DNA of 64,000 nucleotides, taken from NCBI GenBank assembly GCA_963668605.1, contig OY764903.1, positions 2,790,001 to 2,854,000 of the forward strand, in the 5' to 3' direction. Positions 42,018 through 49,912 of this stretch are shown here, one piece after another. Within the stretch, counting starts at the first letter, position 1. Every line of letters starts with the position of its first letter. A model generated the notes under the pieces. It ran no database searches. It was not told where the DNA came from and saw nothing but the letters and a program-made list of their open reading frames with translations. Made by a program: the position numbers and the translations under genes. The stretch comes from G963668605 sp963668605 (GTDB lineage: Bacteria > Acidobacteriota > Terriglobia > Bryobacterales > Bryobacteraceae).

Positions 42018-43205
42018 TTAGCCTACATTCGTGATGGTGCGGCCCTGACGGAGGGCCAGATTACCGAGGTGACCCGCCCGGGCGCAGGCAATGGCGGCCG
42101 CTATCGGAGCGTTCGGAGTCTTTCGGGAACGCACGCAATCGAGGAAGTTCTTCACGTGCAGCAGGACCACATCGCCCTGGGGTTTCACTTCCAGTCTGGG
42201 CGGCGCCGTAATCGGCCCTTCCGCGAATGACCGGTCCGGTTCATCCCACAGCGCGAAGCCGGCGCGGGATATGCGCAACATGGCTTTAGTGCCGCGGAAC
42301 AGAGTGGCGCCCCCTTCGAGAGAGCCTCCCATCATCGCGTTAAAGACCACCATCAGGTCTCCCGGATACCGAAAGCACGCGTTCACCGTATCGGGAGTCT
42401 GCCATTTCGGCAGCAACGAGTTCATGCCGCTTGCCGAGGTCGATACGGGCAGATCCTTGCCCAGGAACCAGTGCGCCACATCCACAACGTGGGTGAAGAG
42501 GTCGGTCAACGTGCCCCCGCCGAAATCCCAGTACCAGCGCCACTGCAGGAACCTCGCTTGATTAAACGGCTGATCGGGAGCCGGCCCAAGAAAGCCTTTC
42601 CAGTCCAGTTTGCTTGCTTCCACTGGAATTCTTGCCGGATCAAGCGGGAGGTAGTTCTGATAGAAGTATGTATGGACGAACGCGACCCGTCCCAGCCCTC
42701 CGGAGGCGACTATCTCCCTGGCCTGGATGAAATGCGGGATACTGCGGTTCTGGGTACCCGTCTGCACGACCTGCTTGGATCCCTCCACGGCGGCGCGCAG
42801 GCGCTCCCCTTCTTCCAAAGTGTGGGTGACCGGCTTTTCCAGATAGATGTCTTTGCCCGCGGCAATCGCGGCAAGGGCCATCGGCGTGTGCCAATGGTCG
42901 GGCGTCGCGATGACTACCGCGTCGAGTTCCTTTTGGTCCAGAACCTGGCGATAATCCCCGTACTCGCGCGCCTGTGGTGCGAGTTTTTCTTTCGCCTGGC
43001 TCCGCCGGGGCCCGTAGACGTCGCAAACAGCTACGGTTTCGGCCTCCGGGCATTGATTGAAAAGGCCCATCAAAAGACGGCCACGTCCGCCTGTTCCGAT
43101 GACGCCGATGCGAATCCGGTCATTTGCGCCCAGGATTCGACTGGTCGAGAGAGCCGATCCCAAGGTGGTTGCCTGTATGAACTGTCTGCGATCCGATTGC
43201 AGCAT
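42018..43205 (-). CDS. Gfo/Idh/MocA-family oxidoreductase, exported
   Basis: The ATG at 43205 is chosen for its AGGAAGG site 8 nt upstream, giving 395 residues. A Tat-like leader (SDRRQFIQATTLGSAL) precedes the Rossmann motif (RIGVIGTGGRGRLLMG). The family's EKPV is in DIYLEKPVTHTLEEG, and the substrate domain contains WYWDFGGGTLTDLFTHVVDV with the conserved Asp/His. It is likely an NAD(P)-dependent enzyme acting on sugars released by the neighbouring hydrolases. It follows the sulfatase by 13 nt and precedes the TIM-barrel gene by 2 nt. Confidence 0.9.
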   Translation of the reverse strand: MLQSDRRQFIQATTLGSALSTSRILGANDRIRIGVIGTGGRGRLLMGLFNQCPEAETVAVCDVYGPRRSQAKEKLAPQAREYGDYRQVLDQKELDAVVIATPDHWHTPMALAAIAAGKDIYLEKPVTHTLEEGERLRAAVEGSKQVVQTGTQNRSIPHFIQAREIVASGGLGRVAFVHTYFYQNYLPLDPARIPVEASKLDWKGFLGPAPDQPFNQARFLQWRWYWDFGGGTLTDLFTHVVDVAHWFLGKDLPVSTSASGMNSLLPKWQTPDTVNACFRYPGDLMVVFNAMMGGSLEGGATLFRGTKAMLRISRAGFALWDEPDRSFAEGPITAPPRLEVKPQGDVVLLHVKNFLDCVRSRKTPNAPIAAAIACARAGHLGNLALRQGRTITNVG

Positions 43206-43218
43206 CGTATGCGCCTTC

Positions 43219-44586
43219 CTATCCGCCACTCGGCATGTCCCGCGGCGGACAACGCCGTCCAGGTTTAATTGACGCGTTAAAGTTTCTTGCCTGTTCCATC
43301 ATCTGCGCCGCCAACTTGGGCTCATCTTTGAGCAGGTTCACCGATTCACTGCAGTCTCGATCCAGGTTATAAAGTTCGATCGGCTCGAAACTGGGAACTT
43401 CGCCGGGTTTCGCTTTTCGGAAATGCAGCTTCCAACTGCCCGACCGAATGGCGCACATCTGGGTCTGAGAATTGAACGGACTGTCAAAATAGTAGAATTC
43501 CTTGCGGGGTGACGGGCCCGAACCGAACAGGGCCGGCGCCAGGTCGTACCCGTCTATCGGCCTGTCTGCTGGAACGCTAGCGCCTGCCAGTTTGGCGGAA
43601 GTCGTAAAGAGGTCCATCATGCAGGCCAGGTCGAGACACACGGAACCGGCGGGAATGCGGCCCGGCCAGCGCGCCAGGAACGGTTCCCGGAATCCGCCTT
43701 CCAGAGTGGAAGCTTTATAGCCGCGGAAAGGAGCGTTGCTGCCGGCGCCGCGCATGCCGGGGGCGCCGTTGTCGCTTGTGAATACGACGAGCGTATCGCG
43801 TTCCAGGCCGGTCTCCTTCAGTGTGGCGAGCAGTTCGCCCACGCTCCAGTCGATCTCCTCGACGACATCGCCATAAATATCCCGCCGTGATTTGCCGTTG
43901 AACTTGCCGGAAGCAGACCAGGGCCAGTGCGGAAAGGTGTGGGCGAGGTAGAGAAAGAACGGCTTATTCCGGTTCTGCTTGATGAAGGCCTTCGCCTGTT
44001 CCGTGTAGCGCGGGGTCAGGGTCGGCTGGGTCACGGGAACCTCGATCACCTCTTCGTTTTTATACAGCGAAAGGCGGTAGGGCATCTTCGACTTTGAGAA
44101 ACCCTCGTCCATATCGTTGCTGTAGAGCAGACCGTAGTAGGAGTCGAAGCCGTGCCTACGCGGACGATATTCCGGCAGATCGCCGAGGTGCCATTTACCG
44201 ACGCAGCCGGTCGCATAACCCTGGCCCTTGAGAACTTGCGCGAGGGTCATCTCTTCGCTGGAGATGCCGAACTGCTCACCTGGAAGGAGAACACGGACCA
44301 GTCCCGATCGAATCGGATAGCGGCCCGTTAACAAGGCTGCGCGAGAAGGCGTGCATAGAGAAGCCGTGGAGTAAAAGTTAGTGAATTTCACGCCTTCGGC
44401 GCACATGCGGTCCAGGTTGGGCGTGCGGATACTGGGGTTGCCGAAGCAACCCAGGTCACCGTAACCGAGATCGTCGGCAAGCACGATGATGATGTTCGGC
44501 TTGCGGCCGTTTTTCGTCTTCTTGCCTGCCGCATGTATCGTGAGCGGCAGGGCCGCCGATGACAGGAAGCTTCGTCGTGTGATCAT
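43219..44586 (-). CDS. Exported sulfatase (arylsulfatase A-like)
   Basis: The ATG at 44586 starts a twin-arginine leader (MITRRSFLSSAALPLTIHAA), giving 455 residues. Metal ligands lie in IIIVLADDLGYGDLGCFG. The formylglycine motif LCTPSRAALLTGR has C78 and is fully canonical (C-T-P-S-R). CVGKWHLGD and VFTSDNGAPG complete the active site. It likely removes sulfate from the glycan imported by the TonB receptor encoded upstream. A REP-like nested hairpin lies between the receptor gene and this gene. Confidence 0.95.
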   Translation of the reverse strand: MITRRSFLSSAALPLTIHAAGKKTKNGRKPNIIIVLADDLGYGDLGCFGNPSIRTPNLDRMCAEGVKFTNFYSTASLCTPSRAALLTGRYPIRSGLVRVLLPGEQFGISSEEMTLAQVLKGQGYATGCVGKWHLGDLPEYRPRRHGFDSYYGLLYSNDMDEGFSKSKMPYRLSLYKNEEVIEVPVTQPTLTPRYTEQAKAFIKQNRNKPFFLYLAHTFPHWPWSASGKFNGKSRRDIYGDVVEEIDWSVGELLATLKETGLERDTLVVFTSDNGAPGMRGAGSNAPFRGYKASTLEGGFREPFLARWPGRIPAGSVCLDLACMMDLFTTSAKLAGASVPADRPIDGYDLAPALFGSGPSPRKEFYYFDSPFNSQTQMCAIRSGSWKLHFRKAKPGEVPSFEPIELYNLDRDCSESVNLLKDEPKLAAQMMEQARNFNASIKPGRRCPPRDMPSGG

Positions 44587-44650
44587 ATTTTCTTGGTTTC
44601 CGCAAATGCCATGGAGCATCTAGGCCTTTGACCGAATGATGATGTTTCCA

Positions 44651-44741
44651 TGTGGGGCAGGGTGGAATCCTGCGCGCCGGTTGGCAACCCGCCCGGAGCG
44701 CCGGTTGCCAACCGGCGCGCAGCTTGACAAGCTGCCCCACA
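44651..44741. repeat. Nested inverted-repeat element between receptor and sulfatase genes
   Basis: The inner arms TGCGCGCCGGTTGGCAACC (44671-44689) and GGTTGCCAACCGGCGCGCA (44703-44721) are perfect 19-bp complements around 13 bases. The outer arms TGTGGGGCAG (44651-44660) and CTGCCCCACA (44732-44741) are perfect 10-bp complements. In RNA this would form one long stem in the operon's intergenic gap. It looks like a dispersed palindromic (REP-like) element and may reduce read-through or stabilise the receptor message. Confidence 0.8.
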
Positions 44742-44769
44742 AACGAACATATATCAACTCTTAACATGT

Positions 44770-47700
44770 TCAGAACTGATATCTTAGCCCAAACTGCATT
44801 GTGCGGCTGGCTCCGGCTCTGACGATCGTGCTGCCGGTGATGGCGTTCACCGCAGTATTCGGCAAGCTGAAGTTGGCATGGTTGAATACGTTGAAGACCT
44901 CCCAACGGAACTGAAGCTGGTCGCGTTCTCGAATCTTAATATTCTTGTGGAGCGAGAGGTTGACCCCAACGAATCCTGGGCCATCCAGAATATTCCGGCC
45001 CGAAGAGCCAAACCGGTAGCTGCCGTTCGGGACCACGGAGAACGCCGAGACATCAAACCAGCGATCCGGAGTCGGATTCGGCACAGTACCCTTCGCAAGG
45101 CGGTCCGGCCGGATAGCGCTGCCGAGGTTCAGGTTGAAGTTCGAAGTGATGGGGGTTAGAGGCTGGCCCGTGGAGGCACGGCCCGATCCGGCTAGCTGCC
45201 AGCCCCGCATCATCCAGCCGAGGCTCGATCGTCCGCGCCAAGGGATCTGGTAGGAGAAATCCATAGTAAACGAGTGGCCGATGTCAAAATTGGAGCGCCC
45301 GCGTTCCGCTGCCAGGTTCCGTGGATCCTGTATCTGGCGGGAACTGCCCGCGGGACCGTACTGAAGTGCCGATCCGCTATCGATTGACTTGGCGTAAACA
45401 TAGTTGATGCGATAGAAGAAGCCGCTGTTAAAGCGCTTCCGCAACGTTACGGTACCCGAGTTGTAGATGGAGTTGGCGCCGTACAGGAAATAGGTGATCG
45501 TGTTGTTGATCTGGGGATAAGGACGCGGGAAGGTGCCGTTCGGCAAGCGCATGTCCAGGGAATAGTAGTTCCGGTTGATATCGGACGAATATCCGAGGTG
45601 TGTTCCCTTGGAACCGGCGTAGGCGATCTCGAACGCCCCGAACCGTCTCAACTCGCGCTCGACGGTCAGGTTCCAACTCTGCAGATAGGGCGTCGGAGCA
45701 TTCAGATCATTGCCGCCCACGCTGATTGAAGCCCCGCTGGCCGTGCGGAACGGGTCGGCAAAACTCAAGGCGGATGGATTGCCTGCGACGCGGTTTACAT
45801 TCTGGTTGATCGCCCAGGGAAAAACGTTCGACATCACCTGGGTCAATGGATTGGTGGCGGACTTGCTGTTGAAAATCCCGTAGCCGCCGCGCAGCACCGT
45901 CCGGTTGCCTCCGAACGGGCGCCACGCAAATCCGAATCGCGGTGCAAAATTCAGATACCGGGTGTAGACCAGCGACCGCGGCAATCCGTAGTCTCGCGCC
46001 ACTCCCACGATTCCAGTCAGGCCGACACTGGCAACCAAACTGTCCAGGTTCGGCAAAGCCCGATCATCCGAAACGATGATCTTTCCCAACTCTCGAACAA
46101 AACCGGCCATGCGGCCGTACTTGTCCTTTTGCGGCCCTGGAACTTCCCACCGCAGACCGAAGTTCAAGGTGAGGCGCGGAGTGACTTTGAAATCGTCCTG
46201 CGCAAAAACTCCGGCATCGGTTGAGAACAGGTAGTTCAGTGGCGGCGTGGACTGGCGCGATCCCGACTCAAGCAATCCGAGCACAAAGTCTGCATAAGGC
46301 TGGCCGGTCCAGTTCCCTAGAAAGTTGAAGGTTCCCCGGTTGTTGGCGTAGTAAGGTTGGAAGGACTGCGACCGGAGGATCTCCCCACCAAACTTGAACT
46401 GGTGCTTGCTCTTCACCCAGGTGATGGCATCGCTCAACTGGTAAACGTTCACCGTGTTGTCGACAGGGCGGTCCGCCATGTCGCCGAGGGTAGCCAAGTC
46501 ACGGACAGTGATTTTCGGAAAGCCCATCAAGTAAGGGTTCGTCGTGATGCCCGCGATCCCGAGTTCGGTCCCGTAATCGTGCCCCGAATCGACGCTTATC
46601 TGGTGGGTCCCCATTCGGCTCAGGCCGAATCGAAATTCGTTGATCAGAGTGGGTGTGAACAGGTGCGTGGCATTCAATCCGGCGATTTGTTCAACAGTCC
46701 TCTGCACCTCGGAGAATGTTCCCAGCGGGCTGCCCGCACCGGGGAAGGCCAGGGAGCCATCGTTGGTGCGGCGGTGATAGCGGATCGCGACACTATCCTT
46801 CGACGTGATCGAGTGATCGAATTTCCAGAGGAAACTGTCCCAAGGGTTACTGTCCACGGCGCTGGCGAAATAATTGTTGGCCTGGCCCGGCCGATTCGGA
46901 AGGGGCCAGAACGGTATGATCTTCGCCGAGACTGGACTGAACCGCTCGACCGGGATCCGGTTCAGCGGGAAAGCGGCATTGGCTGCAAAGGGGTCCTTTA
47001 TCTGAATCAAATTGCCGCTCACGTCGCGTGTCTGAGAAAAATCCCCCTGCCGTTCCAGTTCAGTGGGCACCCGCGAGAGACGGAGATTCCCGGTCACATC
47101 GCGATAGCTTTCCCAACTGAACATGAAAAACGTACGATTGCGCCCGTCGAAGACCTTCGGAATCCATATTGGCCCGCTCAGCACTGCGCCGAACTGGTTT
47201 CGCCGCAGCTTGTCCTTGTTATCAGCGAAGAAATTTCGTGCATCAAACTTGTCGTTGCGCATGAACTCAAACAGCGTGCCGTGGAGCTGGTTGGTTCCAC
47301 TCTTGAACACCACGCTCATGACGCCACCAGCCAGCCGCCCATACTCGGCGGAATAGTTAGCCGTCTCGAACTTGAACTCCTGCATGGCGTCCAGGTTCGG
47401 ATTGGCCATAGCGCCTCCGAAGCGCGGGGCGCGATTGTTGAATCCGTCGAGATAGAAGTTGGTGTTGTCCGCGCGCGCTCCGTTGACAGCGAAGGGTCCT
47501 GAGAAGTCACCTTCGGCATTCGGCGCCACGCCCGGGATCAGCAAGGCCAGGTCCTGGAAATTCCTGCCATTCAGAGGCATCTCCATAATTTCCTGCGCCA
47601 CGATGACGTCGCCCTTGGACGCATTCTCCGTGTTGAGCAGGGAAATCTGCGCCTTCACTTCCACCGCCTCCGTCATCGATCCGACCTTGAGTTGCGGTTC

Positions 47701-48021
47701 CAACCGCGCGGTCTGGTTTACCTGAAGTTCCACCCCGGTCTCACGCAGCGTTTGAAATCCCGCTTTTTCTATGACTACCTCGTACGAGCCGGGCGCCAGG
47801 CCGGGAACGCTAAACCCTCCGTCCTGTCCCGAAACACTCTTGCGCAGAATGTTCGTATCCATGTTCCGGATCTTGACAGTAGCGTCCGGGATGCTGGCTC
47901 CGCTGGCGTCCCGAATGATGCCGACGACGGCCGCTGTCGGACTCTGGCCGCACAAGTTAGGACCGGAAAAGACGGCCGCGAACAGGCAGATGCCTCTAGT
48001 CCAACGGGAGAAATTCAGCAT
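44770..48021 (-). CDS. TonB-dependent receptor, Oar-like
   Basis: The 1083-residue protein has a signal peptide (GICLFAAVFSGPNLCGQ) and a carboxypeptidase-like domain at about 30-110 (AAVVGIIRDASGASIPDATV). The plug contains MEMPLNGRNFQDLALLIPGV and NTNFYLDGFNNRAP. A beta-barrel follows and ends in MQFGLRYQF. GGGGG precedes the ATG. It is first in a leftward operon with a sulfatase, a Gfo/Idh/MocA oxidoreductase and a TIM-barrel hydrolase, so its ligand is probably a sulfated oligosaccharide. It is divergent from a MarR-type regulator with a shared control region. Confidence 0.94.
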   Translation of the reverse strand: MLNFSRWTRGICLFAAVFSGPNLCGQSPTAAVVGIIRDASGASIPDATVKIRNMDTNILRKSVSGQDGGFSVPGLAPGSYEVVIEKAGFQTLRETGVELQVNQTARLEPQLKVGSMTEAVEVKAQISLLNTENASKGDVIVAQEIMEMPLNGRNFQDLALLIPGVAPNAEGDFSGPFAVNGARADNTNFYLDGFNNRAPRFGGAMANPNLDAMQEFKFETANYSAEYGRLAGGVMSVVFKSGTNQLHGTLFEFMRNDKFDARNFFADNKDKLRRNQFGAVLSGPIWIPKVFDGRNRTFFMFSWESYRDVTGNLRLSRVPTELERQGDFSQTRDVSGNLIQIKDPFAANAAFPLNRIPVERFSPVSAKIIPFWPLPNRPGQANNYFASAVDSNPWDSFLWKFDHSITSKDSVAIRYHRRTNDGSLAFPGAGSPLGTFSEVQRTVEQIAGLNATHLFTPTLINEFRFGLSRMGTHQISVDSGHDYGTELGIAGITTNPYLMGFPKITVRDLATLGDMADRPVDNTVNVYQLSDAITWVKSKHQFKFGGEILRSQSFQPYYANNRGTFNFLGNWTGQPYADFVLGLLESGSRQSTPPLNYLFSTDAGVFAQDDFKVTPRLTLNFGLRWEVPGPQKDKYGRMAGFVRELGKIIVSDDRALPNLDSLVASVGLTGIVGVARDYGLPRSLVYTRYLNFAPRFGFAWRPFGGNRTVLRGGYGIFNSKSATNPLTQVMSNVFPWAINQNVNRVAGNPSALSFADPFRTASGASISVGGNDLNAPTPYLQSWNLTVERELRRFGAFEIAYAGSKGTHLGYSSDINRNYYSLDMRLPNGTFPRPYPQINNTITYFLYGANSIYNSGTVTLRKRFNSGFFYRINYVYAKSIDSGSALQYGPAGSSRQIQDPRNLAAERGRSNFDIGHSFTMDFSYQIPWRGRSSLGWMMRGWQLAGSGRASTGQPLTPITSNFNLNLGSAIRPDRLAKGTVPNPTPDRWFDVSAFSVVPNGSYRFGSSGRNILDGPGFVGVNLSLHKNIKIRERDQLQFRWEVFNVFNHANFSLPNTAVNAITGSTIVRAGASRTMQFGLRYQF

Positions 48022-48051
48022 AAATACCCCCTTGTGTTTGTGTTCAGGAGA

Positions 48052-48080
48052 ATAATATCATGGCAGTAACAGTCCGTCAA
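48052..48080 (-). promoter_or_regulatory. Promoter of the TonB receptor-sulfatase operon
   Basis: Read leftward, TTGACG (48075-48080), 17 bp and TATTAT (48052-48057) make a strong sigma-70 promoter. The expected start is near 48045, 24 bases before the receptor ATG. Confidence 0.6.
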
Positions 48081-48088
48081 TGTGAAAC

Positions 48089-48107
48089 TAGCTTTGTTAA
48101 AAAGCTA
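48089..48107. promoter_or_regulatory. Palindromic operator in the divergent MarR-TonB control region
   Basis: TAGCTTT, GTTAA and AAAGCTA form a perfect 7-5-7 inverted repeat, a usual size for a MarR-dimer site. It lies 8 bp upstream of the receptor's -35 and 28 bp before the chosen marR-like start, so it could serve both promoters. Confidence 0.5.
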
Positions 48108-48134
48108 ATACATGGCATGATCGGAGCTGATCAT

Positions 48135-48731
48135 ATGAGCAAAGATCCATTGAGCAAAGATCCATCACGGCTAGGGAATCCGCGATTACTGACCGTTTCC
48201 AGGCCGGAACTGCTGGTGGAGGGATCCGATCGAGGATTTCGGGTTTTGGTGCATGGGTTGCTTGCGTTCTCGGTACGCTTGGAAGCCATCCGCGCCGGCT
48301 TTGGTTCCCTCATCGGCCTGACCGGAGTCCAGTACACGATTCTGATCTCGATCAGACACCTGGAGGGCGATGGTAATGTCAGCGTGATCCGCGTCGCCCG
48401 GCATCTGCGCCTGAGCGGCGCGTTTGTCACGATCGAAATCGGTAAGATGATCAAGCTTGGCCTTTTGGCCAAAAAGACCGACACTAAGGATCGCCGCCGT
48501 GTCTGCCTGCACGTTACTCGCAGGGGCGTGGCGCTGCTCAGCAAGCTTGCTCCAACACAACGCCGGGTCAACGACGTGTTGTTTGGGGGGCTGACAGCGT
48601 CGACAGTTCCGGTTTTGCGAACCGCCGTCGATCGCCTCGCAGCGGACGGCGACCGGGCACTGGCTCTGCTCGATTATCTTGCCCGCGATGAGAACGGTTT
48701 CGCAGACGTTGCACCGGCAACAAAGATATGA
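48135..48731 (+). CDS. MarR-type winged-helix transcriptional regulator
   Basis: The ATG at 48135 is preferred (GGAG 8-9 nt upstream), giving 198 residues. Earlier ATGs at 48060 and 48117 are less likely because the operator lies between them and the promoter region. The winged helix is at about 75-145: ILISIRHLEGDGNVSVIRVA, HLRLSGAFVTIEIGKMIKLG as recognition helix, and KKTDTKDRRRVCLHVT as the wing with the conserved D-x-R-R. Dimerisation helices flank it. Its first codons carry a 15-bp tandem repeat (SKDP twice). It likely controls the divergent receptor operon and its own downstream nitrilase gene (33 nt away). Confidence 0.85.
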   Translation: MSKDPLSKDPSRLGNPRLLTVSRPELLVEGSDRGFRVLVHGLLAFSVRLEAIRAGFGSLIGLTGVQYTILISIRHLEGDGNVSVIRVARHLRLSGAFVTIEIGKMIKLGLLAKKTDTKDRRRVCLHVTRRGVALLSKLAPTQRRVNDVLFGGLTASTVPVLRTAVDRLAADGDRALALLDYLARDENGFADVAPATKI

Positions 48732-48763
48732 TGTGGAGCGACATTTGGAAAGGAGTATGATTC

Positions 48764-49912
48764 GTGGGAGCAGACCGCAGGCAGTTCATGAAGGCAGCTC
48801 TTGGTGCGTCCGCGGCGGCGCCGCAGGGCCACAACCCGGCTGCAAATGAGGAACGGACAGCAATAAAGCCATATATTGCGATGGCTGTGCAGTCCAAAGT
48901 GATTTCCGCAACGGGGATGAGTGACGTGCATCGTAACGTGGAGCATGTCCTGAAGCTCATCGACCAGTACATGAAAGGAGTCTACCAACTGAGCGGCGGG
49001 GGCGCGCCGAAACTGGTGGTGTTTCCGGAATCTTTTCTTCATGGCTACGGTCCCATGAAGACACGCACATATGAAACGAATTCGAGTTTCGCCCTGCGCA
49101 TCCCCGGGGAAGAGACCCGGGCGTTGGGCGAAAAATGCAGGCAGTATGGTTTTTATCTTGCAGGCACTGCTTTCGAAAAGGTGGATGAGTTCCCCAACCA
49201 TTTCTTTAACACCGGATTCATCATCAGCCCGGAAGGGGAAGTAATCCTGAAGTACCGGAAGGTTAATGCCAGCAATAACAATATCGAGATATCAGCGAGC
49301 CCGGTGGATGTACTGGCGCGGTATGGGTCGAAGACTTTATTCCCTGTAGTCAAGACGCCTATCGGCAACCTGGGCATGTTTATTTGCTACGACGGCTGGT
49401 TTCCCGAGGTGGCACGCTGTCTCATGGTCAACGGCGCCGAGGTCATGATCCGGCCAATGGGTCCGTCGGGCATTCCCACCGTTGCGGAGCGGGAATGGTG
49501 GATCCTGCAAAATCGCAGCCGGGCCTACGAGAACCTGGCATATGTGCTGGGACCGAATTGGGCCGACTCTCCAGATTCCGACTATGGCAGTTCGTCGTCC
49601 GGGTCTTCGATGATTGTGGATTTTCGCGGCAACGTCATCTCTCAGCATACGGACGCTTCGGAATGGTTTGTCATGGGAACGATCGACATCGAGGCGCTGC
49701 GCAGGGGCAGAAGCCAGATCTTCATGAATTACATTGCACAGCTCCGCATGGACGTTTACGCCAATGCATTTCAGGGGAAGACGTTTTTCCCGCCGAATGC
49801 TTTCCCGGAACGAAATAAGCAAAGTCAATCTGAGACGTGGGCCATTCAGACTGCGACGGTCGAACGCCTGCAGAAAGAAGGAGTGCTTGAAAAACCATCA
49901 TCTTCGAAATAG
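48764..49912 (+). CDS. Carbon-nitrogen hydrolase (nitrilase superfamily)
   Basis: The 382-residue protein reads from GTG (GGAAAGGAG lies upstream). The start looks like a twin-arginine leader (DRRQFMKAALGASAAA). The nitrilase catalytic triad is visible: Glu in LVVFPESFLHG, Lys in LKYRKVNASN and C208 in GMFICYDGWFPE. A second Glu follows the Cys in the same segment. Members hydrolyse amides or nitriles, usually in the cytoplasm, so a leader would be unusual. The esterase gene overlaps its end by 26 nt, so the two are co-translated. The substrate is unknown; an N-substituted sugar amide is possible in this setting. Confidence 0.9.
   Translation: MGADRRQFMKAALGASAAAPQGHNPAANEERTAIKPYIAMAVQSKVISATGMSDVHRNVEHVLKLIDQYMKGVYQLSGGGAPKLVVFPESFLHGYGPMKTRTYETNSSFALRIPGEETRALGEKCRQYGFYLAGTAFEKVDEFPNHFFNTGFIISPEGEVILKYRKVNASNNNIEISASPVDVLARYGSKTLFPVVKTPIGNLGMFICYDGWFPEVARCLMVNGAEVMIRPMGPSGIPTVAEREWWILQNRSRAYENLAYVLGPNWADSPDSDYGSSSSGSSMIVDFRGNVISQHTDASEWFVMGTIDIEALRRGRSQIFMNYIAQLRMDVYANAFQGKTFFPPNAFPERNKQSQSETWAIQTATVERLQKEGVLEKPSSSK

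Noticed and set aside
48135..48170. Tandem repeat in the MarR-type gene start as a phase-variable site
   Set aside because: The repeat unit is 15 bp (two copies), so gain or loss of a unit keeps the frame and would not switch the gene.
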